Source: CAVTJL01 sp963735065 (lineage in GTDB: Bacteria; Pseudomonadota; Alphaproteobacteria; Geminicoccales; Geminicoccaceae). From it: 64,000 bases of DNA. The DNA lies in the NCBI GenBank assembly GCA_963735065.1, contig CAVTJL010000001.1, positions 620,001 through 684,000 on the forward strand. The letters run 5' to 3'. Shown here in pieces: positions 20,571 to 30,063 of this stretch. The stretch's first letter is position 1; the number at the start of each line of letters is the position of its first letter. Below the pieces are notes generated by a model, which searched no databases, had not been told where the DNA came from, and saw nothing but the letters and a program-made list of their open reading frames with translations. A program made the translations under genes and the position numbers.

Positions 20571-21512
20571 ATGGCAACCGTCGATCGGCTTCGCGATACG
20601 AGGATTCCTCTCGCCCATGGGTCGGGTGCGATACCCGCCGTCGGGTTCGGCACGCTGATCCCCGATCCTCTCGCGACGCAGGAGGCCACGAAGGCGGCGT
20701 TGGAAGCCGGGTTTCGCCATCTCGATTGCGCGGAGCGCTACCGCAACGAGGAGGCGGTCGGTGACGCGATGCGCGAGGTGTTCGCGGCAGGCACGGTCCG
20801 GCGCGAGGATGTCTTCGTCACCACGAAGCTCTGGAACACCAATCATCGTCCCGAGCGTGTGAAGCCCGCCTTCGATGCCAGCCGCCGGCGACTGCAGGTC
20901 GACCACGTCGATTGCTATATCATCCATACGCCCTTCGCTTTCCAACCGGGTGAGGAGCAGGACCCGAGGAACGAGCAAGGTCAGGTGATCTATGATTCCG
21001 GGGTCACGCTGGCCGAGACGTGGCAGGCGCTCGAGCGCCTGGTCGACGAGGGCCGGTGCAGGTCCATCGGCCTGTCGGATGTCACGCTGGAGAGGCTACG
21101 GGAGGTCGTTGCGGCCGCACGGATCAAGCCCGCCGTGGTTCAGGTCGAATCCCATCCCTATCTTCCCGAGTGGGATCTGCTCGACTACTGCAAGGAGCAG
21201 GGGATCGTGCTTCTGGCCTTTGCCGCATTGGGGCACGGTCTCAGCCCGAGGATGCTGGATGACCCGGTCATCACGGCCATAGCGGGGCGTGTCGGCAAGA
21301 CACCCGCCCAGGTGGCGCTCGCCTGGGCGGTGCAGCGCGGCACCGCCTTCCTCACCACCTCGACCTCGCCTCGGCATATCCAGGAGAGCCTCGAGATCTC
21401 GACCCTGCCGGACGACGCCATGCGCGAGATCCGGGAGGCCATCACGACGAACGTTCGGTTCAACACGGTGGTGGAGACCGGCGTGCCGGGCTTCATTCCC
21501 CGGGCCGATTGA
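20571..21512 (+). CDS. Aldo/keto reductase
   Basis: NADPH-dependent carbonyl reductase of the AKR superfamily, 313 aa. The catalytic tetrad region is visible: Asp/Tyr in FRHLDCAERYRNEEAVG, Lys in VFVTTKLWNTN and the following His segment (DCYIIHTPFAF). The C-terminal cofactor-binding end (LAWAVQRGTAFLTTSTSPRHIQESL) is recognisable, although the usual Lys-Ser pair (IPKS) is replaced by TSTS, which may alter NADPH binding. The ATG at 20571 has GAGCGGGAG upstream; the longer open frame adds only Arg/Ser-rich residues. Confidence 0.88.
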   Translation: MATVDRLRDTRIPLAHGSGAIPAVGFGTLIPDPLATQEATKAALEAGFRHLDCAERYRNEEAVGDAMREVFAAGTVRREDVFVTTKLWNTNHRPERVKPAFDASRRRLQVDHVDCYIIHTPFAFQPGEEQDPRNEQGQVIYDSGVTLAETWQALERLVDEGRCRSIGLSDVTLERLREVVAAARIKPAVVQVESHPYLPEWDLLDYCKEQGIVLLAFAALGHGLSPRMLDDPVITAIAGRVGKTPAQVALAWAVQRGTAFLTTSTSPRHIQESLEISTLPDDAMREIREAITTNVRFNTVVETGVPGFIPRAD

Positions 21513-21520
21513 ATAGGCTG

Positions 21521-21561
21521 AGCGGCTCGCCGCTTCTGCTCCGGGCGCCGCTGACGCCCGG
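21521..21561. terminator. Candidate bidirectional terminator between convergent genes
   Basis: Two adjacent hairpins fill the 63-bp gap between the aldo/keto reductase and the MOSC/reductase gene: AGCGG-CTCG-CCGCT (21521-21534) and a perfect 7-bp CCGGGCG/CGCCCGG stem with a 7-nt loop (21541-21561). There is no long T-run, as is common for terminators in G+C-rich genomes. Confidence 0.45.
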
Positions 21562-21575
21562 CCCGCTCGCTCCGA

Positions 21576-23368
21576 TCAAAGGTCGATGACGATCTCGCCC
21601 CGGGGCCGGCAGCAGCAGATGAGCATGTTGCCCTCGGCCGGCGGCTCCACGGGCTCCGGCGCGTAGTCGACCGAGCCCTGGATGAGCCCCGTCTCGCAGG
21701 AATGACAGACCCCTGTCCTGCATGCCCACCGCACGGGCACATCGCACGCCTCGGCGAGCTCGAGGACGCTCCCGAAGGCCGGGCTCCAGCGGACATCCAG
21801 GCCGCTCCGCGCGAAGGAGACGACCGGGCCGACACCGGCTGGCCCTTCGGGCTGATGGGGCGGCCGGTGCTGCTCCGCTGCGATGCCGGGCGTCCGTTGC
21901 GGTCTTGCGCTGAAGATCTCGGTGTGGATGCGATTGGCGGCGACACCCCAGGCCTCGAGCCCGTTCGCAATCTCGTCCATGAAGGCAGACGGCCCGCAGA
22001 GATAGAAATCGGCCTCGCGCGGCACCCCCAGGCTCGCGATGAGGGTCGGGTCCAGGCGCCCCGCTGCATCGAAGTCGACACCCGGGCGATCGAGCGGCCC
22101 GGGCGCGCTGTAGCGGACATGGCTGTGCCCGCGAGGCAGCGCCTCCGAGCAGGGCTCGCGTACCTCCGCAGCGAACGGATGCTCCTCGCCACTGCGGGCG
22201 CCGTGGATCCACCAGACCTCGCGCGGCGAGGTCTCCGCGGCCAGGGCGTGCAGCATCGCCAGCACCGGCGTGGCACCGATGCCGGCGCTGAGAAGGACGA
22301 CCGGTCCGTCGCCCGGGCTCAGCGTGAAGCTGCCGCGCGGCGCTGCGGCCTCGATGGTGTCGCCGACCTGGAGCTGCGCGTCGATATAGGTCCCGGCAAC
22401 GCCGTGGGGCGCCCGCTTGATGCTCACGCGGTACCGGCCGTCGCCCGGCATGCCGGACACGGAATAGCTGCGCAGCAGCGCCGGCGCGTCGGGTGCCGGC
22501 CTCAGCCGCAGCACGATGAATTGCCCGGGCAGCGCAGCGGGTAGAGGATGCCCGTCCGTCGGCTCGAGCGTCAGCGAGGTCACATCGGCGCTCTCGCGGG
22601 CCTTGGCCGACACGCGCAAGGCCCGAAAGCCCGTCCAGGCGGGTGGCTGGGCCGGCGGCCGTGGTGAGCCCCGGATTGCCGTTGACGGCACCTCCGCCGC
22701 GCTCCTGATCCAGCAGCGCCTGGAAGGAGGCGCGCCAGCCAGGGCTGAGTGCTGCGATGCGCAACGCCTGCTCGAGCCGGGCGCGCGGATGGCCGGGCTT
22801 GTAGAGCAGCGCGCTCGCCTCCTCGACGGTCATGCGCTCGGGAGCAGCCCCGACCGGCAGGATCTCGTCGCCGGCCTCGACCTCGCCCTCCTCGAGGACG
22901 CGCAGATAAAAGCCCGGCCTGCCGTGCGCCACGAGAAGCGCTGCCATCCGCGGCTCGTCCATGCGGATGCCGAGGCGGTAGCAGGTGACGCGCGGCTGCG
23001 TCACCTCGAAGACCGCGCCCCCGATCCGGTAGCGATCCCCGATGCACACCTCGCTGTCGGGCAGGCCCTCGACCGTGAAGTTCTCGCCGAGCTGCCCATG
23101 GGTGAGCCCGCTCCGCCCGAGCTGCTCCTCCCAGTAGCGATAGGAAGCGATCTGATAGACGAGAACGGCCCGATGCTCGCCGCCGTGGCCTGCGAGGTCC
23201 CCCTGGCCATCGCCGTCGATGTTGAGCCGCCGGGCCATGCGGGGGCCCGAGACGGGCGCCTTCCAGATGCCGGTGCGAACCGTCTTTCCGCGCCACGCGA
23301 CATCGCAGCGGCAGGCCCACGTTCACCGAGACAAGACGAGACCCGACGCCACGCTTGCGGTCTGCCAT
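21576..23368 (-). pseudogene. MOSC domain + FAD/2Fe-2S ferredoxin-reductase fusion, interrupted by two frameshifts
   Basis: Pieced together, the gene encodes an N-terminal MOSC sulfurtransferase-like domain with its conserved cysteine (VTCYRLGIRM), then an FAD/NAD-binding oxidoreductase domain (RSYSVSGMPGDGRYRVSIKR, VLLSAGIGATPVLAML) and a C-terminal plant-type 2Fe-2S domain (CRTGVCHSCETG, later MLICCCRP). Fusions of this kind are known single proteins of about 580-600 aa. Here the start MADRKRG...RLVSVNVGLP (ATG 23368, GGGGGAGG upstream) is in one frame. Near 23300 an extra base (CCGCTGCGAT) moves the reading into the frame of VAWRGKTVRTGIWKAPVSG. Near 22690 it shifts again into the FAD-domain frame at VPSTAIRGSP. 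It lies 21 nt after hydantoinase B in the same operon. The breaks may be decay or assembly errors; a GTG at 22691 could also allow the reductase half to be made separately. Confidence 0.85.
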
Positions 23369-23389
23369 CGAGGCCGGCCTCCCCCGCCG

Positions 23390-25015
23390 CTACGCCACCG
23401 CGGCCCCCATGAGCCCGTTCAGCCGGTCCTGCTCGATCAGCGCAGGATCGCGCTCCTCGGGCGCGCCCAGGCCGCCGCCACCCGGCGTCATCACGACCAG
23501 CCGCTCGTCGCCCGCCAGCGTCTGAAAGCCTTTTCCTTTCAGCTTCCTGCCCGTCGAGGTGACGAGCTGGCCGGCGGCACCGTCGCTTCCGCCCGCCACA
23601 CCACGCGGCGGATGGTCGATGCGGTCGAAGGCCGCCAGGATCTCGTAAGGCGTGCCCTCGCTGTTGCCCACCTCGATGATCTGGCCGTGGCCGCCGCGAT
23701 AGCGCCCGGCACCGCCGCTGCCCGGGCGCAGCTCCTTGCGCCAGAAGACGAGCGGCGTCATCGCCTCGACGATCTCGACCGGCGTGCCCTTCACGCCCGA
23801 GGGATAGGCCGTGGCCGAGAGGCCGTCGCGGATCGGCCGGGCGCCCGTGCCGCCGTTGCTCGTCACCGTGATGGCATAGCCGTGCCGGCCCTCGTTCTGG
23901 CCCTTCTGTCTCCCCCGGAAGGTCATGTTCCAAAGGCAGCTCGTGCCCTCGGCCGGGCAGCGCTCGGGGATCACCTGCCTGAGACATCCAAAGACCACGT
24001 CGGGCAGCATCTGGCCCACGATGTGACGCGAGGAGACGGCGGCCGGATAGGGCGCGTTGAGGATCGAGCCCTCGGGTGCGGTGACCGAGAAGACGCCGAG
24101 CGAGCCCGCATTGTTCGGCACCTTCGGCGCCAGCGCGCACATCAGCCCGAAGCAGGTGTAGGCCGTGGTGTAGGCCAGCGGCACGTTGATGCCCCGCTTG
24201 GAGGCGGGCGAGGTGCCGTCGAAATCGACCGTCACCCTGTCCGCCCCGATCGTCACCGCGGCCGCGAGCTCGACCGGCGCGTCATAGCCGTCGATCGTCA
24301 TGGCATAGCGGTAGCTGCCCTGGCCGAGGTCGCGCAGCCCCTCAAGCACCGCCGCGCGCGAGCTCTCGAGGATGTGCGCGGCCAGCCCGTCCAGGCTGTC
24401 TAGGGAAAACTCCTCCATCATGGCGACGAGCCGCCGGCAGCCGACATCGTTGCAGTTGATGAGCGAGTAGATGTCGCCCTCCATCTCCACCGGCAGGCGC
24501 GAGTTGGCCTTGCAGATGTCGAGGATCGCCTCGTTCAGCCGCCCCTTGTCGATGATCTTGAGGAAGGGGAGGAAAATCCCCTCCATGTGGACGTCGGTGC
24601 CGTCCGGCCCGAAGCCGATGCCGCCGATGTCGGTGAGATGCGAGGTGCAGGAGAAAAGCCCGACCAGCTTGCCATTCAAAAAGCAGGGCGTGGTGACGAC
24701 GAAGTCGTTGAGGTGGCCGGTGCCCTTCCAGGGGTCGTTGGTGATGTAGACGTCGCCCTCGGCCATCGTCTCGACCGGGAAGGCCTTCAAGAAATGCTTC
24801 ACGCTCTCGGCCATCGAGTTGACGTGGCCGGGTGTGCCCGTCACCGCCTGGGCCAGCATCCGGCCCGCTGTGTCGAACACGCCGGCCGAGAGGTCGCCGC
24901 ATTCGCGCACGATCGTGCTGAACGCGGTGCGCAGCAGGGCCTGGGCCTGCTCCTCCACGACCGCGATCAGCCGGTTCCACATGATCTGATGGTCGATCCG
25001 CGAGAGCCCGCTCAT
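23390..25015 (-). CDS. Hydantoinase B / oxoprolinase family protein
   Basis: The 541-aa B subunit of an ATP-dependent N-methylhydantoinase/5-oxoprolinase-type amidohydrolase. Family features include the early block ECGDLSAGVFDTAGRMLAQA, VYITNDPWKGTGHLNDF, and the glycine-rich end (LRPGSGGAGRYRGGHGQIIE and TPGGGGLGAPEERDP). The length is normal for HyuB. Its ATG overlaps the HyuA stop (ATGA), so A and B are translationally coupled and act as a complex on a cyclic amide. The substrate is not defined. Confidence 0.92.
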   Translation of the reverse strand: MSGLSRIDHQIMWNRLIAVVEEQAQALLRTAFSTIVRECGDLSAGVFDTAGRMLAQAVTGTPGHVNSMAESVKHFLKAFPVETMAEGDVYITNDPWKGTGHLNDFVVTTPCFLNGKLVGLFSCTSHLTDIGGIGFGPDGTDVHMEGIFLPFLKIIDKGRLNEAILDICKANSRLPVEMEGDIYSLINCNDVGCRRLVAMMEEFSLDSLDGLAAHILESSRAAVLEGLRDLGQGSYRYAMTIDGYDAPVELAAAVTIGADRVTVDFDGTSPASKRGINVPLAYTTAYTCFGLMCALAPKVPNNAGSLGVFSVTAPEGSILNAPYPAAVSSRHIVGQMLPDVVFGCLRQVIPERCPAEGTSCLWNMTFRGRQKGQNEGRHGYAITVTSNGGTGARPIRDGLSATAYPSGVKGTPVEIVEAMTPLVFWRKELRPGSGGAGRYRGGHGQIIEVGNSEGTPYEILAAFDRIDHPPRGVAGGSDGAAGQLVTSTGRKLKGKGFQTLAGDERLVVMTPGGGGLGAPEERDPALIEQDRLNGLMGAAVA

Positions 25016-27096
25016 CGCCCCGTCTCCTTGCGCTCCAGCACCAGGTTCATCCCGCCGTCGATCCGCGCATCGAAGCTCGCGGCCACCAGCGTCGTCGTCG
25101 TCGCCTCCTCGATCAGGCAGGGCCCGGCGACCACCGCACCCATCGCCATGTCGGCCCGCTTGTAGACCGGCACCTCCACATGCTCCCGCCTGCCCACATC
25201 GTAGAGCTTTCGTCCGCCCTTGGGCGGGGGGCCGGCCACCGGCTCGACCGCCTCGATCGGCGCCTGGCCCTTCACCTCCGTCTCGAGGGTCAGCGCGAAG
25301 GTCAGCGCCTCGACCACCGCACCCGGGATGCTGCGCGCGAAAAGCTCGGCATAGGCCTGCTCGAAGCGCTCGCGCATCAGCTTGGCGTCGGCGGCCTCAT
25401 AGGCCCGCACCGGCAGCGCCACCGCCACCTCGTGCCCCTGGCCCATATAGCGCATGTAGGCGAGGCGCTTCTCGACCAGCGGGGCCTTGCCCGCCCCCGG
25501 CGCCACCACGGCCAGCGCCTCCTCGCGCATGCCCGCGAACAGCCGATCGAGCTCGGCCGGGTCCAGCTGGTCCAGCCGCATGTGGCGCGAGCGCACGATC
25601 TCGTAGCCCACCGGTGCCGCAAGAAAGCCCAAGGCCGAGCCCACGCCCGCATCGGCCGGCACCACGACCTTCGTGATCCCCAGCTTCTCGGCGATCCGAG
25701 CCGCATGCAGCGGTGCGGCCCCGCCGAAGGCGATCATCGCGTGCTCGGCCACGTTGCGGCCGCTCTCGACGGCATGCACGCGGGCCGCGTTCGCCATGTT
25801 CTCGTCGACGATCTCGGACACGCCGAAGGCCGCTCCCACCTCGTCGAGCCCGAGCCGCGTGCCCACGGAATCCAGCAGCGCCCGCCCGGCCGCAGCCTCG
25901 TCCAGCGTCATCCGCCCGTCGGCGAAACCCTGGGCGGCGAGGCGGCCGAGGACGAGGTCGGCGTCGGTCACGGCAGGCTCGCGGCCGCCGCGGCCGTAGC
26001 AGGCGGGCCCGGGCTCGGCGCCGGCGCTGTCCGGCCCCACCGTGATGCGGCCCAGCTGGTCGACCCGGCCGATCGAGCCGCCGCCGGCGCCGATCTCGAC
26101 CATCTCGATCACCGGGATGCGCACCGGCAGGCCCGAGCCCTTCATGAAGCGCGCCGAGCGGTCGACCTCGAAGGTCCGCGCCGTCTGCGGCCTGCCGTCC
26201 TTGATCAGGCAGACCTTTGCCGTCGTCCCGCCCATGTCGAGGCTCAGCACCTGGCGCTCGCCCAGCCGGGCCGCCAGCTGCGTGGCCAGGATGGCGCCGC
26301 CCGCGGGCCCGCTCTCGACGAGACGGATGGGAAAGCGCCTGGCCGCCTCGATGGTGCTGAGCCCGCCGCCCGAGGTCATGAGATAAACCGGGCAGCGATA
26401 GCCGCGCGCCGCCAGGGCCTGCTCCAGCCGCCCGAGATAGCCCGCCATCAGCGGCTGCACATAGGCGTTGGCGACCGTCGTCGACGTCCGCTCATACTCG
26501 CGGATCTCGGGGCACACCTCCGAGGAGAGGCAGATCGTGACCCCCGGCAGCGCCGGCTCCAGGATCTCCTTGATGCGCCGCTCGTGGTCCGCGTTGGCGT
26601 AGGCGTGGATCAGCGCCACCGCGACGGCACCCACCTCGGCCTCGCGCAGCCGCGGGATCAGCGCCTCCACCGCCGCCTCGTCCAGCGCCAGCAGCACCTC
26701 GCCCGCAGCGCTCACCCGCTCCGGCACGGTGAAGCGCAGGTGGCGGGGCACCAGCGGCTTGGGCTTCTCGATCAGCACGTCGTACTGGTCGAACCTGCCC
26801 TCGTCGGCGATGTCGAGCGTGTCGCGAAAGCCTTCCGTGGCGACCAGCGCCGTCCGCGTGCCCTTGCGCTCGATGATGGCGTTGGTGGCAAGCGTGGTGC
26901 CGTGAACCAGGAGGCCTACTTGGCCGGGCGTCACCCCGGCGGCCTCGAGCGCGCTCTCGAGGCCTGCGAGCACGCCCTCCTCGGGCGCCCGGGGTGTGGT
27001 CAGCACCTTGCGGGTCACGAGCCCCGCCGGTGTCTCGACAACGAGATCGGTAAAGGTGCCTCCGATGTCGACACCCACACGACAGGTCGTGCTCAT
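25012..27096 (-). CDS. Hydantoinase A / oxoprolinase family protein
   Basis: The 694-aa ATP-binding A subunit. It opens with the family's actin-like nucleotide-binding motif (RVGVDIGGTFTDLVV), followed by LLVHGTTLATNAIIERKG and a later LSLDMGGTTAKVCLI motif; the C-terminal HyuA domain is complete. The ATG at 27096 follows GGGAG and places the IGGTFTD motif about ten residues from the start, as usual. The gene heads a minus-strand operon A-B-MOSC fusion. It is divergent from the small gene at 27226, leaving a shared promoter region of about 130 bp. Confidence 0.93.
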   Translation of the reverse strand: MSTTCRVGVDIGGTFTDLVVETPAGLVTRKVLTTPRAPEEGVLAGLESALEAAGVTPGQVGLLVHGTTLATNAIIERKGTRTALVATEGFRDTLDIADEGRFDQYDVLIEKPKPLVPRHLRFTVPERVSAAGEVLLALDEAAVEALIPRLREAEVGAVAVALIHAYANADHERRIKEILEPALPGVTICLSSEVCPEIREYERTSTTVANAYVQPLMAGYLGRLEQALAARGYRCPVYLMTSGGGLSTIEAARRFPIRLVESGPAGGAILATQLAARLGERQVLSLDMGGTTAKVCLIKDGRPQTARTFEVDRSARFMKGSGLPVRIPVIEMVEIGAGGGSIGRVDQLGRITVGPDSAGAEPGPACYGRGGREPAVTDADLVLGRLAAQGFADGRMTLDEAAAGRALLDSVGTRLGLDEVGAAFGVSEIVDENMANAARVHAVESGRNVAEHAMIAFGGAAPLHAARIAEKLGITKVVVPADAGVGSALGFLAAPVGYEIVRSRHMRLDQLDPAELDRLFAGMREEALAVVAPGAGKAPLVEKRLAYMRYMGQGHEVAVALPVRAYEAADAKLMRERFEQAYAELFARSIPGAVVEALTFALTLETEVKGQAPIEAVEPVAGPPPKGGRKLYDVGRREHVEVPVYKRADMAMGAVVAGPCLIEEATTTTLVAASFDARIDGGMNLVLERKETGR

Positions 27097-27225
27097 GAAA
27101 CTCCCAAACTTCGAGCAATCCGCTGGCGACGGCTCGCCAAGCAAGAGATATGCCGCCCCGGCGGGCCGCGAGGCAACCAGCACGGTGCCGCGCCCGCGCG
27201 GCCGCCGGCACGAGGGAGAAGGCGC

Positions 27226-27636
27226 ATGGCCTTCGTGATCAAGACCGAGATCCGCAATCCCCAGGCCGAGACGTTCGCCTTCACCGCGCAGAAAACCATG
27301 TATGGCGGCAAGCGCATCGCCATGGGCGACCCAATCTTCCTCTTCGCGAGCGAGAACGAGGGTGGCCGCGGCCTCGTCGCGCGCGGCGTCGTCACCGCCG
27401 CCGAGGCGATCCCCCGCACACCCGGTCTCGCCCGTCAGACGCCCTGCGTCACCGTCTCCATCCGACGCACCGACCTCGCGACGCGACCGCTGGGCCGCCG
27501 CGAGCTGAAGCCCCTCACCGACTGGAACGACGGCCGCCCCGGCACCGAGCTCAACTTCATGCTCTACCGTCAGGCAACCGACAAGATCGTCGGTATCTCG
27601 GACGAGGCTGCGAGCTTCCTCGACTCTTTTTTCTAG
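27226..27636 (+). CDS. Conserved hypothetical protein, possibly PUA/EVE-like fold
   Basis: A 136-aa protein with AGGGAGAAGG upstream of the ATG. The central segment (MGDPIFLFASENEGGRGLVARGVV) resembles the small-beta-barrel 'restrict, ferry substance, generate product' arrangement of EVE/ASCH/PUA-like domains, but the match is by eye and weak. It is divergent from the hydantoinase operon. No catalytic residue can be assigned. Confidence 0.7.
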   Translation: MAFVIKTEIRNPQAETFAFTAQKTMYGGKRIAMGDPIFLFASENEGGRGLVARGVVTAAEAIPRTPGLARQTPCVTVSIRRTDLATRPLGRRELKPLTDWNDGRPGTELNFMLYRQATDKIVGISDEAASFLDSFF

Positions 27637-27847
27637 GGCATCCGGCCGCCGGCGCCTCGAGCCGCGCCGCGGCGGACGCGGCAGCGGCTGGGCCGCTTCG
27701 TCTCGTTACGCGCAGATCGGGCAGCCTTGTTTCTCCGTAAGGTAGCGCCTCCTTCGTTTCGCTCCTGCAGCAACTCGGTTAGGCGATAAGCGCCGTCGAT
27801 ACGGTGCCGGTCGGCGGAGACCCAACCCAACCAGGGACAGTCCGCGT

Positions 27848-28660
27848 ATGACCCAGTCCGCCGTGCTCCTTGCTGTTCCCGACGCGGCGCAGCGCAGCCC
27901 GTTCTCCAAGGTTCCCGAGATCACGGCGATCTTTTGGATCGTGAAGGTGCTGACGACCGGGATGGGCGAGACCACGTCGGACTTCCTGGCCCACCACATC
28001 GACCCGCCCGTTGCGGTGCTGATCGGCTTTGCGGGGCTGGTCTGCGCGCTGGCCCTCCAGCTCGCAGCACCACGCTACAACGCCTGGATCTATTGGGCCG
28101 CCGTGGTGATGGTCAGCGTCTTCGGCACGATGGCGGCCGACGTGCTGCATATCGGCTTCGGCGTCCCCTACACCGTCTCGACCACGTTCTTCGCGGCCTC
28201 GCTCGCGGCGATCTTCCTGCTCTGGCACCGCTGCGAAGGGACGCTCGCGATCCACAGCATCCACACACGGCGGCGCGAGATGTTCTACTGGGCGACCGTG
28301 CTGGCCACCTTCGCGCTGGGCACCGCGGCCGGCGACATGACGGCAGCAAGCATGAGGCTCGGCTATCTCGATTCGGGCATCATGTTCGCCCTGGTGATGG
28401 CGATGCCGGCGCTGGCCTACTGGAAGCTTCGCCTGCCCGAGATTCCGGCCTTCTGGTGCGCCTACATCGTGACCCGGCCGCTCGGGGCTTCCTTCGCCGA
28501 CTGGATGGGCGTCGATCACCACCGCGGTGGCCTCGACTGGGGCACCGGGCCGGTGAGCCTGGTGCTGCTCGTCCTCATCGTCCTTTTCGTCGGCTATCTC
28601 GCCACGACGCGGTCGGACGTCGAGCCGGAAGACGGCATGGAGGACGCCCGGGAGCCGTGA
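27848..28660 (+). CDS. COG4705-type integral membrane protein, unknown function
   Basis: A 270-aa membrane protein with about eight hydrophobic segments. The motif block EITAIFWIVKVLTTGMGETTSDFL near the N-terminus, together with later repeats of the same pattern (TVLATFALGTAAGDM, ARPLGASFADWM-like), is the hallmark of the COG4705 family. The repeated G-x(E/A)-T/G-D motif suggests an internal duplication. Role unknown; family members often sit beside stress or regulatory genes. Confidence 0.87.
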   Translation: MTQSAVLLAVPDAAQRSPFSKVPEITAIFWIVKVLTTGMGETTSDFLAHHIDPPVAVLIGFAGLVCALALQLAAPRYNAWIYWAAVVMVSVFGTMAADVLHIGFGVPYTVSTTFFAASLAAIFLLWHRCEGTLAIHSIHTRRREMFYWATVLATFALGTAAGDMTAASMRLGYLDSGIMFALVMAMPALAYWKLRLPEIPAFWCAYIVTRPLGASFADWMGVDHHRGGLDWGTGPVSLVLLVLIVLFVGYLATTRSDVEPEDGMEDAREP

Positions 28661-28693
28661 GCCTCGCGGTCACCGCCCGAGCGCCCGATCCGT

Positions 28694-28741
28694 CTGCGCC
28701 GCGCCCCGAGCCGCCGAGCGGCGGGCCAGGGCGCGGCGCAG
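28694..28741. terminator. Perfect 13-bp inverted repeat with nested hairpin
   Basis: CTGCGCCGCGCCC (28694-28706) and its exact complement (28729-28741) enclose a 22-nt loop that itself can fold (CCGCC/GGCGG). It lies between the convergent ends of the COG4705 gene and the cysteine-rich protein gene, so it probably terminates both transcripts although no T-run follows. Confidence 0.55.
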
Positions 28742-28768
28742 GATGAGCTTATCGACCGCGAGCGGCGC

Positions 28769-29583
28769 TCAGGGCTCGGTGGAGCTGGTGGGGTCGTCGG
28801 GCGGGCTGCAGGTGTTGAACGGCGGAACGGAGCCGTAGAGCGCCGTCGTCAGCGCAGCGGCCGCACCGGTCGGCGCGCCCGAGTAGATCTTGGCTGCTGT
28901 ATCGGTGCTCGCAACCTTGCTGTTGCAATATTTGAAGAAGCTCTTCTTGCAGGGATAGGGGCCGATGATCTGATAGCCCGAGGTCGCGGGCGGGGAGGAC
29001 ACCGTGATCGGGCAGGTGCAGACGATCTGGTCGGGCCTCAGCTGCTCGTGCGATCCGGGAGGAAACCTCTGCGCCGCCGAGCTGGTATAGCAGAAGGCGC
29101 CATCGCATTGCGCATAGGCCCCGCTCGCCGTCTCTCCGGGGCAGGTATAGACCGCCTGGTTCCCATCGGGGGCCAGGACGGATGTCGGCAGGCTGTACAG
29201 GCTCACCATGTAGCCGTTCAGGGGGCCCTGGGCGTTGACCGTGCAGACGTTCTGGTGGGAGCCGAACTCATAGGACTCGCTGATGCTCGTGCCCTTCTTT
29301 ATGTCACAGGTGCAATAGGCGACGTCGTTGAAGACGAAGCAGCTCGCGGCTGCGCACAACGCGTAGATCTGGTTGTGGCATACTGAAAGCACAGAGCTGC
29401 TGGTATCGCCTGTGACAGTAACTCGGATCGATTCATCTGATCGCCAGACTGATCTCCGGTCTCATTGCCTTTTTTATGGTGGGACTTGGCGAACGCCGGC
29501 TGCTGCGCAACCACCAGCGAGCCGACAAGGAGGAGCAGAGCCGTTGCCCATGCAACGGCCCTGCGACCAGCGAGCACCGCCAT
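28769..29583 (-). pseudogene. Secreted cysteine-rich repeat protein, split by a frameshift
   Basis: The ATG at 29583 has GAGAGG upstream and gives a clear signal peptide (VAWATALLLLVGSLVV, cleavage near AFA-KSH). After a short polar stretch the frame leads nowhere, while another frame entering around 29400-29455 encodes RVTVTGDTSSSVLSVCHNQI and then a 200-residue cysteine-rich domain to 28769. The domain has 14 cysteines and two similar units: YALCAAASCF...AYCTCDI and YAQCDGAFCY...VCTCPI. The most economical reading is one exported disulfide-rich protein broken by a single indel. Family not recognised. Confidence 0.65.
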
Positions 29584-30063
29584 TATTATGGTCCTCTCTT
29601 CGACGTTTTTTGCGACTTGTTCTCCACAGAAATGCTGCCGCCGCCAGTCCCACATGTCAATCAGGAAGGGGCCGGACTGCCGGTTTTATCAACTCTTAAT
29701 AGATAGACTCGGCCCGCATGTCTGCGATGGTTGATCCTGGTCAACGCACGGTCTTCCCACTCCTTGGGCCGGCTCTCTGTCACTTTGCTGTCGTGCGCGG
29801 AGAGCCTTGAGGACTATGCATCATCAGTGTCCTTGACCCACCTGTGGAGCCATGGGCGTCCTGTTCCTGATTGGCGGTTCTGGCGGGCCGGCGTGCTCCT
29901 CTCGAGCACCGCATCGCGCGACGCATCCGACCGCGGCGACAGATCGCGGCGACCGCGCCCTGACCATCGATTTCCGAGGCCATGAGCTGGATGGTCGAGG
30001 AGACGCGCCCGGCGTGACCCAGCCGATAGCGGCGAGCCAGCGCAGGAATCATTCAATCGAAGG
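29584..30063. other. Intergenic region, A/T-rich at its left end
   Basis: About 480 bp between the divergent cysteine-rich protein gene and the next hypothetical gene. The first 130 bp are richer in A+T than anything nearby. Short open frames on both strands show no family match. A good promoter lies at its right edge. Confidence 0.5.

Noticed and set aside
25180..27225. Very long open frame (about 680 codons before the small gene) antisense to hydantoinase A
   Set aside because: His/Arg/Gly-rich composition without motifs, exactly opposite a well-supported gene; a shadow caused by high G+C. Only its final part from 27226 is a real gene.
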